Counted from the first letter of the stretch, positions 26,612 through 34,984 are shown. The stretch is DNA of 37,172 bases from Burkholderiales bacterium (GCA_025927765.1 JAICKU010000036.1:1-37172); one strand, 5' to 3'. Translations and numbers: made by a program. The notes: generated by a model not told the origin, from the letters alone.

Positions 26612-29451
26612 TGTGCCTCCACACGCCGCGCGGGCACCGGCGCGAAATAGCCGATCGCGAGCAGCAGCACGCCCACGCCGATGAACGACACGATGCGCTC
26701 GATGCTGCCGACGCGCGACAGGTCGACGACGAAGAGCTTCGCGACGACGATCGTGAGCAGCGCCGCGCCGCCGATCCAGCCGACGCGCGCCCGCACTCGA
26801 TTGGCGACGACCATCGCGGCGAGCGCGATCGCTGTCCACAGCAGCGACAGCACCACCTGCACGAGCGTCGCGTTCCACAGTGCGTGCGCCGACCAGTCGA
26901 TGCCGTACCAGTGGTGCAGCATGCGCAGCGCGATTGCGTTGAGCCAGAGAAAGCCCAGCACTGCGGCGAGACCGGCCACGACGTCGGGCGACAGCCGCGC
27001 CGCCAATGCGGGGACGACGGCGCGGAGCGTACGCAGCCACAGCACGAGCGCGACCGCGACGAACGCGAGCGCGAGATCGACCGGATTCAAGAGGGGAACG
27101 TATGCGAGCGGTGCGGGACTCGCGTCGCTCGTCACGCCGACGACGACCGACCACCCGATCATCCACGCCACGAACGGCACTGCACCGGCGCCGACGTAGG
27201 CATTGCGATGAACGCCGAACGGCCAGGCGTGCGCGCGTGCGCGCCAGCATGCCAACGCGACCGCGAGCGCGGGCACGAAACCGTACGCCGCGCCGGGCCA
27301 GCCGCGGCCGTCCGCATACGTCGCCGCATTCCATGCCACTTCGTGCGCCGCGACATACGTCACGAGCCAGAACGCGACCGCGTGCACGCCGTCCGCCGCG
27401 CGTGACAGCGGCACGAGCACGCCGCCGCGCTCGAATCGGTGAAGCAGGAACGCCATCGCGGCGATCGCTGCGAGCCATGCGAGTGCACCGGCATGCGCGA
27501 ACAGATGTCCGTCGATCGGCGCGAACGAAGCGACGATCGCCGTCGCGAGCAGCGCGAGGCCGAGCACCATGGCGGGCATGCGCGCGAGCGGCCAGGCGAG
27601 TGCACGCGCCGCGAACGCGAACACGACTGCCGAGCCCACGAGGAACATGACGAAGACTGCCACCTTGTGCACGTCGGCCACGAACGCATCGGTCTCGTGC
27701 GCGCCCGCCCCCACCCACCACGCCATGCCCCACGCGAAGAACAGCGGCATCACGGCGAAGCGCTCGCGCGGGCGGGTCGCATCGGTACGCGAATACGCGA
27801 GCGCGGTCGCGAGACCCCCCATCGCGACGAGCCATGCGCCGAGGAACGTGCTGTTCAGGATGGGAAGGACTTCGGCAGAACGCGTGACGACGATGCCGGC
27901 ACCGACGGCGAACGCGCCGCCGGCGGCGACCTGCAACAGCAGCCCGAACGCACGGGCGAAAGGCCGCTCCTGTCGCAGCCCGACCCACACGATCGCCGCA
28001 CCTTCGAGCGCCCATGTCGCCGACGTCCACGTCGCGTCGAACGCGAGCGGCACGGCGAGCGTCGCGAACACGACGCCCAGCGCGACGAACGATTCTGTCA
28101 GAAGACGCAGGTCCTCGCGATGCCGCGACCACAGCATGCGCGCGAGCGCGACGTAGAGCACGGCGACGGCCACCGCGGAGAACGCCATCCCGAATTCGAA
28201 GCGGGTCACGAGCGACGCCTGCAGGCCGGCGGCGACGAGCGGCGTTCCGAAGACAAGGGTTCCGTCGACGTAATCGCGCACCGACACCGAGTGCCGCAGC
28301 GCGTAGAGCACGGCGATCGCGACGTAGAACAGGAAGAACAGCACGAGGAACGGCTCCGTGGTGGCGAAATCGTCGGGCCGATAGCGCGTGACGCCCCATA
28401 GCGTGCCGACGAGGAACGTGCACACGAAGCCGAGCAGGTTCAGGATGCGCCATGCCTTGAACCACGCGATGGCGAGGATCGCGGCGTTGAGCAGCGCGTA
28501 CCACGTGAAGAGCATGACGTGGCTGCCCGACTGGCTCGACGTGAGGATCGGCGCGGCGAAGCCGCCGACGACGCCGATCGCCGCGAGCACCACCGCGTTC
28601 TGCTTGATCGCGAGCACCGCCGACAATGCCGCTATCGCGACCAGCAGCGCGAACGCGGCCGACGGCGGCAGGAGCGCGTACAGCCGAAGCGCCGCGAACA
28701 CCGTCAAGTAGAGCACGCCTACGCCGGCGCCCTGCAGGATCATCGCGTAGGCGGTGCGCCGCTCGCGCAGGCGCCAGCCGAGCACCAGCAGCACGACGGC
28801 GCCGAGCGCGACGCCCGCCACACGCAGTTCGATCGGCACGACGACGTGCTCGGACGCGTACTTCAGCAGGAAACCGACGCCGACGAACAGCAGCAGGACG
28901 CCGACGCGGGCGAGCGTGTTGCCGCCCACGAGCCAGCGGCGCGCGACGTCGAAGAGCCCGGGTTTGGCGGGTGGCGATGTGCCGCCTGCATCAGCGCGTG
29001 TCGCCGGCACCCGCGCGTACGCCGGTGTCTCGCCGGCACGCACTGCATCGGTCGCGAGGCGCTCGTCCGCCGCGAGCGGCGACTGCCCCGAACGAGTAGG
29101 CAAAGCAGGGTCGGACTCCACTTTTCGGGTCACGGCCTCCGCTGTCGACGCCGGCAGCCGAAATGTGGTGCCTGACCCTACTTTGTCCGTCCCTGCTTGT
29201 TCCGGCGCGAGCGCTCGCACCGCCCGCTCGAGATCGGCGATGCGCTGCTCCATCGCGCGCATGCGATCGTCGACGCGCGTGTCGACGATCGTATGCGCAT
29301 CGAGCGCCGCGCGGCGCCGCTGCGCCTTGCGCCACTCGCCGAAGACGATGCCCGTAACGACGCCGACGAGCGCACCTTCGATCATCGCCTCGAAGCGGTT
29401 GCCGAGCAGCGCGCCCGCGAGCGCGCTGAGGATCAAGCCGGCGATCGCCAT
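26608..29451 (-). CDS. DUF2339 family large polytopic membrane protein
   Basis: The 947-residue protein begins with a hydrophobic segment (residues 3-38), a coiled-coil stretch (about 41-82), a Pro/Ser/Thr/Ala linker (to ~165) and then some 25 hydrophobic helices to the end. Such proteins, typical of DUF2339, have no known function; a role in the envelope is likely. Residues ~89-117 are encoded by an inverted-repeat element (copy B) lying in the linker and kept in frame. ATG 29451 follows the TGA of the MFS gene without a gap, so translation is probably coupled. Confidence 0.87.
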   Translation of the reverse strand: MAIAGLILSALAGALLGNRFEAMIEGALVGVVTGIVFGEWRKAQRRRAALDAHTIVDTRVDDRMRAMEQRIADLERAVRALAPEQAGTDKVGSGTTFRLPASTAEAVTRKVESDPALPTRSGQSPLAADERLATDAVRAGETPAYARVPATRADAGGTSPPAKPGLFDVARRWLVGGNTLARVGVLLLFVGVGFLLKYASEHVVVPIELRVAGVALGAVVLLVLGWRLRERRTAYAMILQGAGVGVLYLTVFAALRLYALLPPSAAFALLVAIAALSAVLAIKQNAVVLAAIGVVGGFAAPILTSSQSGSHVMLFTWYALLNAAILAIAWFKAWRILNLLGFVCTFLVGTLWGVTRYRPDDFATTEPFLVLFFLFYVAIAVLYALRHSVSVRDYVDGTLVFGTPLVAAGLQASLVTRFEFGMAFSAVAVAVLYVALARMLWSRHREDLRLLTESFVALGVVFATLAVPLAFDATWTSATWALEGAAIVWVGLRQERPFARAFGLLLQVAAGGAFAVGAGIVVTRSAEVLPILNSTFLGAWLVAMGGLATALAYSRTDATRPRERFAVMPLFFAWGMAWWVGAGAHETDAFVADVHKVAVFVMFLVGSAVVFAFAARALAWPLARMPAMVLGLALLATAIVASFAPIDGHLFAHAGALAWLAAIAAMAFLLHRFERGGVLVPLSRAADGVHAVAFWLVTYVAAHEVAWNAATYADGRGWPGAAYGFVPALAVALACWRARAHAWPFGVHRNAYVGAGAVPFVAWMIGWSVVVGVTSDASPAPLAYVPLLNPVDLALAFVAVALVLWLRTLRAVVPALAARLSPDVVAGLAAVLGFLWLNAIALRMLHHWYGIDWSAHALWNATLVQVVLSLLWTAIALAAMVVANRVRARVGWIGGAALLTIVVAKLFVVDLSRVGSIERIVSFIGVGVLLLAIGYFAPVPARRVEAQ
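29101..29185. repeat. REP-like inverted-repeat element, copy B, inside the DUF2339 gene
   Basis: The 85-bp element has terminal arms CAAAGCAGGGTC and GACCCTACTTTG and inner arms GGACTCCACTTTTCGG and CCGAAATGTGGTGCC. It shares arms with copies A and C but not the centre. The frame of DUF2339 runs through it and codes for the linker segment DKVGSGTT...ESDPAL. Confidence 0.75.
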
Positions 29452-30822
29452 TCAACCCTCCCCGTGGATGGCCGCCGCATCGCGTCGCCGACGCCGCCGG
29501 AGCAGTGCGAGCGTGCGCGCGGGGAACTCGGGCACGCTCGCGAAAAGATAGGCGGCGAAGAGCGCGTTCATCGCGCCGACCGCGAGAAAGAGTTCCGGCA
29601 CCGAGAGCCCCGCGGCGAGCAGGCCGATCGCCACGCCCGCGGACGCCACGATGAAGAGCGCGTTCAGGATGTTGTTCGCCGCGATGATGCGCGAGCGATG
29701 CGACGCGGGCGAGCGCGCCTGGATCAGCGCGTACAGCGGCACCGTGTAGAAGCCGCCGAAGATGCCGAGAAGCACGATGTCGGCCGCGACGCGCCAGTGT
29801 CCGGGTGAGGCGACGAACGCCGTCGCACCGAGGGTCGCGCCACCGCTTTCGACACGCGTCGCGAGCCACAGGTCGACGGCGAACGCGGTGAGGCCGAGCG
29901 CGCCGAACGGCACGAGCCCGGGCTCGACGTCGTGTGCGGAGAGGCGTTCGCAGAGCAGCGAGCCCACACCGATGCCGATCGAGAACAGCGCGAGCAGCAG
30001 CGTGAACACGTGTGCATTGCCGTGCAGTACCTGTTGCGTGAACGCCGGCAGCTGCGCGAGGTAGATCGCGCCGTAGAACCAGAACCACGAGATCGCGAGC
30101 ATCGAGCGCCAGACGACGCGGTTCTCGCGCGCGATCGCCAGGTTTCGCCACGTCTCGCTCACCGGATTCCAGTTGACGACGAGGTTCGGCGCCGCGCGCG
30201 CCGTGGCCGGGATGGCGCGGCTCCCGAGCCATCCGGCGACGGCGACGGCGATGGTCAGCGCGCCTGCGGCGAGCGGTCCGGCACCCTCGATCGCCACGAC
30301 GACGCCGCCCGCGATCGTGCCGAGCAGGATCGCCACGAACGTGGCCGCCTCGACGAGGCCGTTGCCACCGGTCAGCTCACGCTCTGCGAGACATTGCGGC
30401 AGGATCGCGTATTTGATGGGCCCGAACAGCGTCGAGTGCACGCCGAGGAGCGCGAGCGCCGCGAACAGGACCGGCACCGACGCGATCCCGAATCCGACGA
30501 GGCCCACGATCGCGATAGCGATCTCGAGCAGCTTGACGAGCCGGATCAGTCGCGCCTTCTCGTATTTGTCGGCGATCTGCCCCGACGTGGCCGAGAACAG
30601 CAGGAACGGCAGAATGAAGACGGCGCCGATCAGGTTGACGATCGTGCCGGCCTCGAGGCCGGCGGCGTTGGCCGCGCCGAACGTGACGAATACGACGAAC
30701 GCGTTCTTGAACACGTTGTCGTTGAAGGCGCCCGCGAACTGCGTCCAGAAGAACGGCGCGAAGCGGCGCTCGCGCAACAGCGCGTACTGGCTTCGCGGGC
30801 GATTGGCGGTGTCGGAGATCAT
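29452..30822 (-). CDS. MFS transporter, LplT-like (lysophospholipid/AAS-type) family
   Basis: The 456-residue protein has 12 hydrophobic helices. Motifs are FFWTQFAGAFNDNVFKNAF at the N-terminus, SGQIADKYEKARLI (loop 2-3 MFS motif) and LFGPIKYAILPQ, all typical of LplT and the related N-terminal half of Aas-type fusions. In E. coli LplT flips lysophosphatidylethanolamine inward for re-acylation by Aas; no acyltransferase gene is present here, so the substrate is uncertain. ATG 30822 is chosen; a GTG-led start at 30861 is possible. The TGA is followed directly by the DUF2339 ATG. Confidence 0.83.
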   Translation of the reverse strand: MISDTANRPRSQYALLRERRFAPFFWTQFAGAFNDNVFKNAFVVFVTFGAANAAGLEAGTIVNLIGAVFILPFLLFSATSGQIADKYEKARLIRLVKLLEIAIAIVGLVGFGIASVPVLFAALALLGVHSTLFGPIKYAILPQCLAERELTGGNGLVEAATFVAILLGTIAGGVVVAIEGAGPLAAGALTIAVAVAGWLGSRAIPATARAAPNLVVNWNPVSETWRNLAIARENRVVWRSMLAISWFWFYGAIYLAQLPAFTQQVLHGNAHVFTLLLALFSIGIGVGSLLCERLSAHDVEPGLVPFGALGLTAFAVDLWLATRVESGGATLGATAFVASPGHWRVAADIVLLGIFGGFYTVPLYALIQARSPASHRSRIIAANNILNALFIVASAGVAIGLLAAGLSVPELFLAVGAMNALFAAYLFASVPEFPARTLALLRRRRRRDAAAIHGEG

Positions 30823-30871
30823 CGGCCGCGCATTCTCGCCGCAGTCCACCGGACCGCGCAATCGGCAGAAT

Positions 30872-30962
30872 GGATAAGTAGGGTTGGACTCTACTCATCC
30901 GCGCGGCGCTGCTGCCTTGGCGGACTCGGCCGCCGAAAAGTAGTGTCTGACCCTACTTATCC
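30872..30962. repeat. REP-like inverted-repeat element, copy C
   Basis: This 91-bp element has perfect 13-bp ends (GGATAAGTAGGGT and ACCCTACTTATCC) and inner arms GGACTCTACTCATC and GAAAAGTAGTGTC around a GC-rich centre with its own CGGC/GCCG pairing. It lies between the nnrS stop and the MFS gene, 50 nt upstream of the latter's ATG. It is the best preserved of the three copies. Confidence 0.8.
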
Positions 30963-30967
30963 ACTAC

Positions 30968-32170
30968 TTAACCCGGCTTGCCGTCGAGGCGCGGGCGCGT
31001 CAGGATCGGCCAGTAGCGCACCGCGTAGAGCGCGAAGCCGGCCGACCAGCAGAGGCCGGACACGACCACCGTGTCGACGTAGACGTCCGGAAGCGCCATG
31101 CCGCCGAACACGCGCACGAGCGCGGCGGCCTGGATCAGAAGGTAGCAGGCGACTTCGAAGCGGTCGGCCTCGAGCGGACGGCCCGAGTGCCCGCGTGCCG
31201 TACGCGTCATCATGCCCATCGTCATGCCGCCGATCACGCCGATCGTGAGCGCGTGCGTGGCGAGCGGTGGCGCGACGTATCCCCAGGCGGCCAGCGCGCG
31301 CAGCAGCAGGTAGATGACCACCCACGCGTACGCCGCGTGCAGCACCCAGACGAGCGGCGTGGCGAACGTGCGCCACGGGTGCCACAGTGCGAGCCGCGCG
31401 CCGTGCGCGATCGCGACGAGGATCGCGATCACGCCGAGCCACAGCGGTTCGACCTGCGCGATGCCGGCGATCACCAGTACGATCACGCCGCCGAGCGATG
31501 CCTTTTCGACGGTCGGGTTGCGCGTTGCGCCGGCCCCCGGAATGCCGTTGTTCGTGAACATCGGCACGACGCGCCCCGCCATGACCGCGATCACGAACAG
31601 CACGACGTCGAGGCCGACCTGCAGCCCCGCCCGCGCCGGCCACACGATGAAGCCGCGATGCGCGAGATGCACGCACAGCGTCACGAGCCCGAGCAGCACG
31701 AGCAGGCCCACGAAGAAGTAGTTGCGCCGGTTGCGGCTCTGCGCGAGCGGCACGGCGAGACCCGCGGCTGCGGCGATGGGAAAGGCCGCGTTGACGACGG
31801 CGGCGGCAATCGCGTACGGCGTCAGGATCAGGATGCGTCCGGCGAGCCAGAGCAGCGTATACGCGATCAGGAGACCGCCGGTCGGCGTCGGTCTCCCCGT
31901 CCAGTTGCGGCCGGCAGTGAACAGAAACCCCGTAATGACGGCGATCGTGTAGCCGAACAGCATCTCATGGGCGTGCCACACCGGGTCGTGCACGTAGCCG
32001 CCGCGCAGCACGCCCGCATATTCGGCGATCCACAACAGGATCGACAGCGCCGCGAAGATGCTCGCGACGAGGTAGAACGGGCGAAAGCCGAGGTTCCACA
32101 GTGCCAAGCGATCGTCGCTCGCGCGCGCGGCGAGCGTCGGCGGGGAACCGAGCGAAGCGTTACGCGGCAT
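30968..32170 (-). CDS. nnrS: NnrS family membrane protein (nitric oxide / nitrosative stress)
   Basis: The 400-residue protein has 12 hydrophobic helices and the NnrS landmarks LWNLGFRPFYL near residue 30, WHAHEMLFGYTIAVITGFLFTAGRNWTG, GRVVPMFTNNGIPG and HALTIGVIGGMTMGMMTRTARGHSGRPL. NnrS is a haem- and copper-containing inner membrane protein that protects against nitric oxide damage in denitrifiers. ATG 32170 overlaps the stop of the upstream 110-aa gene by 11 nt. No FNR/NnrR-type box is visible before the pair. Confidence 0.94.
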   Translation of the reverse strand: MPRNASLGSPPTLAARASDDRLALWNLGFRPFYLVASIFAALSILLWIAEYAGVLRGGYVHDPVWHAHEMLFGYTIAVITGFLFTAGRNWTGRPTPTGGLLIAYTLLWLAGRILILTPYAIAAAVVNAAFPIAAAAGLAVPLAQSRNRRNYFFVGLLVLLGLVTLCVHLAHRGFIVWPARAGLQVGLDVVLFVIAVMAGRVVPMFTNNGIPGAGATRNPTVEKASLGGVIVLVIAGIAQVEPLWLGVIAILVAIAHGARLALWHPWRTFATPLVWVLHAAYAWVVIYLLLRALAAWGYVAPPLATHALTIGVIGGMTMGMMTRTARGHSGRPLEADRFEVACYLLIQAAALVRVFGGMALPDVYVDTVVVSGLCWSAGFALYAVRYWPILTRPRLDGKPG

Positions 32171-32492
32171 GCTTCGTGGAACCGTTACGGGCGGGCGCCG
32201 CTTCATTGGCATCGGCCTCCCGCATGCGCAGCGCGTCGCGCGCCTGCGCCTGGAACGCACGATACGAGCGTTCCCATTCGCCGTCGCGCGGCCGGCTCAG
32301 CGCGAGCCGACGCAGGAGTGCGTGGAGGCCAGCCAGCTCTTCGCGCGTCGCCGCGTGCGCGGCTTGCGCTTCCTGGAGATCGGATGCGTAAACGAACTCG
32401 ACGCGGCGGTCCTGGCACACGCCGATGCACGTTTGCGGCGCTTCGATGCGCCCGCATCCGATGCACTGCCAAGCCGAGATCGGCTCGGTCAT
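32160..32492 (-). CDS. small Cys-containing protein coupled to nnrS
   Basis: The 110-residue soluble protein starts with a probable zinc-knuckle-like segment: CIGCGRIEAPQTCIGVCQDR (four Cys between residues 10 and 27), then a helical, Glu/Ala/Arg-rich region likely to be a coiled coil (about 40-95). I do not know a family name. It overlaps nnrS, so the two are translated together. It may help NnrS metallation or NO sensing, but this is inferred from position only. Confidence 0.7.
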   Translation of the reverse strand: MTEPISAWQCIGCGRIEAPQTCIGVCQDRRVEFVYASDLQEAQAAHAATREELAGLHALLRRLALSRPRDGEWERSYRAFQAQARDALRMREADANEAAPARNGSTKHAA

Positions 32493-32681
32493 GCCGAAGT
32501 CGCCATCCGATCCATCCTTTTTCTATCCTATGCCAAGTCGCGAATCAGAACTTTGATGCGACGCAGGGAATCGAGTTTCGGCGGATAGGACGTGCGGCCC
32601 GCCCGTGGGCGAGCCGCGTCCCAGGGGATTCGCGCGGGGCCGACGCCGGTGCCGCGTCGGCCGTACGCGCGGTCGAACGCA

Positions 32682-33260
32682 TCACGCGGCCCGCGGCCCG
32701 TCGTCACCGATCGGCCGGTAGCGCAACAGCCAGATGCTCGCCTCGACGCCCTCGGCGTGCCGTTCGAGCCACTCGTCGTAGCCGAGCAGCCGCCCGAGCG
32801 GCGCTTCGGCTTCGAGCACGAACGGGTCGCGGTCGGGCGACACGCGCGTGATCGTCGCGCCGCGGCGCGCGAGGTCGTACTGCACGAGCGACAACGCCGC
32901 ACGCGGGCCGCTCGCGAGCACGATCATCCACGGCTCGAGCACCGGCGCACCGTGCGCGTAACGCACCGCCGGCGCATCGACGATCACGCTGTCGCCGTGC
33001 CGCTCGCGCAGCTCCACCACCGGCCGGCGCAGCGCCGCTTCGCAACGCGCGAGCACGCGCAACGCCTTCGGATCGGCGACCAGCAGCACGCCGTCGGCGA
33101 CGAAGCTTTCGCGGCGCCAGATCTCCTGCATCAGCGCCGACTGAACCGCCTCGTCGAGGCTATGCAGCGACTGCTCGATCGGGCATTCCGGGTGGAGCAG
33201 CGCCGGCGCACGGCGCGGGTCGGGCCGCGTGCCGAACGGCTGCAGCAGGAACGGCGTCAT
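32682..33260 (-). CDS. hypothetical protein with EF-G domain V-like C-terminus
   Basis: The 192-residue protein is soluble. Its N-terminal part includes CPIEQSLHSLDEAVQSALMQEIWRRESF; the last ~55 residues (RRGATITRVSP...LEAEAPLGRLLGYDEWLERHAEGVEASIWLLRYRP) look like the C-terminal domain of elongation factor G (APLAEMFGY...TQGRA-type pattern). No GTPase domain is present. The overlap of its ATG with the rnk stop (ATGA) makes them an operon. A role in translation or RNA binding is inferred from the resemblance only, and may be wrong. Confidence 0.6.
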   Translation of the reverse strand: MTPFLLQPFGTRPDPRRAPALLHPECPIEQSLHSLDEAVQSALMQEIWRRESFVADGVLLVADPKALRVLARCEAALRRPVVELRERHGDSVIVDAPAVRYAHGAPVLEPWMIVLASGPRAALSLVQYDLARRGATITRVSPDRDPFVLEAEAPLGRLLGYDEWLERHAEGVEASIWLLRYRPIGDDGPRAA

Positions 33261-33655
33261 GACACGCTCCCGGGACGCACGGAGATCACGTGCAGCTCGT
33301 CGATGGTGCTGTCGGGCAGCGTGACGGGCACGCGCGCGCCGGCACGGCGTCCGAGCAGCGCGCGGGCGACCGGGGCGAACACCGAAACGCGCGACGCGCC
33401 GGCATCGGCGGAGGCCGGGTGCACGAGTTGCACGGTGCGGGCCATGCCGCGCGGCAGCTCGACGTAGGTCACCTCGGCGTTCAGCGCGACGACATCACCG
33501 TCGGTCGCATTGACGAGGCGGGCCGCCGACAGCATGTCGGCGAGTTCTTCCGCGGCGCCGGGCAGCGGCGCATTGCGGGTGGAAACGGTGGCGAGCACGG
33601 CCGACAGCGTCGCGGCGTCGTGCGTGGAAAGGACGATCTCGTTGCGGTCGATCAC
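33257..33655 (-). CDS. rnk: nucleoside diphosphate kinase regulator (Rnk/GreA-family C-terminal domain)
   Basis: The 132-residue protein has an N-terminal helical segment (about 10-45, DAATLSAVLATVS) and a GreA/GreB C-terminal-like domain (about 52-130: VALNAEVTYVEL, VQLVHPASADAG, VSVFAPVARALLGRRAG). Rnk binds RNA polymerase and affects nucleotide pools; in this fold it lacks the long coiled-coil finger of GreA. GTG 33655 is chosen because GGAGG lies 5 nt upstream; a TTG at 33673 is less likely. Its transcript probably starts near 33952, giving a ~300-nt leader. Confidence 0.88.
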   Translation of the reverse strand: MIDRNEIVLSTHDAATLSAVLATVSTRNAPLPGAAEELADMLSAARLVNATDGDVVALNAEVTYVELPRGMARTVQLVHPASADAGASRVSVFAPVARALLGRRAGARVPVTLPDSTIDELHVISVRPGSVS

Positions 33656-33736
33656 GGCAACCTCCGGAAGCAAGGGCAGGAATGGACGATCACGGACGGC
33701 CCGAAGCGGGCGTCACGCGAACGGACGTGCTGTGGT

Positions 33737-33785
33737 CCCGGTAACCGCGAGGCGCCTCGTCGAGGCGCGTTCAAGGGTTACCGGG
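33737..33785. repeat. nested inverted repeat / strong hairpin in the rnk leader
   Basis: An outer 10-bp stem (CCCGGTAACC at 33737-33746, GGTTACCGGG at 33776-33785) encloses an inner 7-bp stem (GCGCCTC at 33752-33758, GAGGCGC at 33762-33768) with a 3-base loop. Both stems are perfect. There is no T-run, so it is not a terminator. On the mRNA it lies ~80 nt before the rnk start. Confidence 0.7.
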
Positions 33786-33951
33786 CGTGCCTCTGACAGG
33801 CGAGGGTTCCGCGGTCGGTTCGTCGAACGGCGAGCGCGAAAGCGAGGGGCGCCGCCGTCCACTGGACGAGCGGCAGCAGGAGCAGGCGAGCGACGACCGC
33901 CGGCGCGAAGGGCCGGGTCGACTTCATGAAATATTCAACAAAAGCTCGCAT
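33778..33951 (-). CDS. possible 57-aa small membrane protein in the rnk leader (uncertain)
   Basis: A frame begins MRAFVEYFMKSTRPF and has one hydrophobic stretch (PAVVARLLLLPLVQWTAAPLAFALAV), then ends after a basic tail. The ATG is 1-2 bases from the predicted transcription start, so it would be leaderless; there is no ribosome site before it or before the internal ATG at 33927. It overlaps the right arm of the hairpin. It could be chance. Confidence 0.2.
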   Translation of the reverse strand: MRAFVEYFMKSTRPFAPAVVARLLLLPLVQWTAAPLAFALAVRRTDRGTLACQRHAR

Positions 33952-33958
33952 AGACCAA

Positions 33959-33987
33959 ACTATAGCAACTGCTTTGTATTTTTTCAA
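33959..33987 (-). promoter_or_regulatory. strong sigma70-like promoter for the rnk leader
   Basis: On the minus strand TTGAAA (33982-33987) and TATAGT (33959-33964) are separated by exactly 17 bases in an AT-rich patch. This is the best promoter match in the window. It drives transcription towards rnk and lies just after the thyA stop (34013). Confidence 0.7.
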
Positions 33988-34012
33988 GTTTTCCGGGGCG
34001 GGCACCGGCAAG

Positions 34013-34984
34013 TCACACCGCCATCGGTGCAGTCAACGGCGGGTGGAAGCGGTAGTTATCCAGGCGAAAATCGTCCGGCTCGACGCGATCCAGCCACTCG
34101 GGCTCGTAGCGGCCCGTTTCCGCCATCGCCGGCACGCGATCGGAGATGACGAGCGCCGGGGCCTCATACGGCTCGCGCGACAACTGCTCGTGCAGCATCT
34201 CGAGCTGGTTCTCGTAGATGTGCGCGTCGCCGATGAAATACGACAGCCAGCGCGGCGCATAGCCGGTGAGCCGCGCGACGAGCGACAGCAGCGCCGCGGC
34301 CTCGCACAGGTTGAACGGCGCGCCGAGGCCGACGTCGTTCGAGCGCACGTAGAGGCAGAGCGACAGCTCGCGCGACGTCGCATTGGGCAGGAACTGGTAG
34401 AGCAGATGGCACGGCGGCAGCGCCATCTGGTCGAGCTCGGCGCAGTTCCACGCGTGAAAGAGAATGCGCCGATCGGTGGGACGCGCCACGATCGTGTCGA
34501 GGCATTGCCGCAGCTGATCGATCGCCTTGTAGAGCAGCACCTGCGGCTCGCCGTCGACGTCGACCTCGCCCAGCACCTCGTAGCCGCGTGCGCGTGCGTC
34601 GTCGACCTGTTCGCTGCGCGCGGGATCCAGCAGCTTGTACGCCGGCCAGTGGCGCCATTGATAGCCGTAGATCTCGCCCAGCCAGTCCGGCCCGAGCCGG
34701 TAGGGATTGGCGAGCCACGCGGCGTTCTCGTTGGCATTCTGATCCCACACCTTGCAGCCCAGCGCGCGAAAGTCCGCGGCACTGCGCGCAGCGCGCAGAA
34801 AGCCGATCAGCTCGCCGACGGCCGACTTGAACGGAAGGCGCCGCGTGGTGATCGCGGGAAAGCCGCGCGCGAGATCGAACCGCATCGCTGCGCCCGGGAT
34901 GCTGATCGAGCGGATGCCGGTGCGGTTGTCCTGCCACGTCCCCGATTCGAGGATCGATCTGACCAGCGTGAGATACGCGTGCAT
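34013..34984 (-). CDS. thyA: thymidylate synthase (long form)
   Basis: This 323-residue enzyme makes dTMP from dUMP and methylene-THF. The catalytic Cys192 is in [37 protein letters not shown] and [10 protein letters not shown] are family landmarks. It has ~50 extra residues (about 112-152) between the QWRxW block and the helix before the active site, as seen in Burkholderia-type ThyA. The dUMP-binding RSxD block reads RSND. Start: ATG 34984. No promoter is clear; the 52-aa gene lies 103 nt upstream. Confidence 0.93.
   Translation of the reverse strand: MHAYLTLVRSILESGTWQDNRTGIRSISIPGAAMRFDLARGFPAITTRRLPFKSAVGELIGFLRAARSAADFRALGCKVWDQNANENAAWLANPYRLGPDWLGEIYGYQWRHWPAYKLLDPARSEQVDDARARGYEVLGEVDVDGEPQVLLYKAIDQLRQCLDTIVARPTDRRILFHAWNCAELDQMALPPCHLLYQFLPNATSRELSLCLYVRSNDVGLGAPFNLCEAAALLSLVARLTGYAPRWLSYFIGDAHIYENQLEMLHEQLSREPYEAPALVISDRVPAMAETGRYEPEWLDRVEPDDFRLDNYRFHPPLTAPMAV

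Noticed and set aside
23925-30962. CRISPR array or insertion sequence
   Set aside because: Only three copies kilobases apart with inverted arms and no transposase or spacer structure; REP-like repeats fit better.
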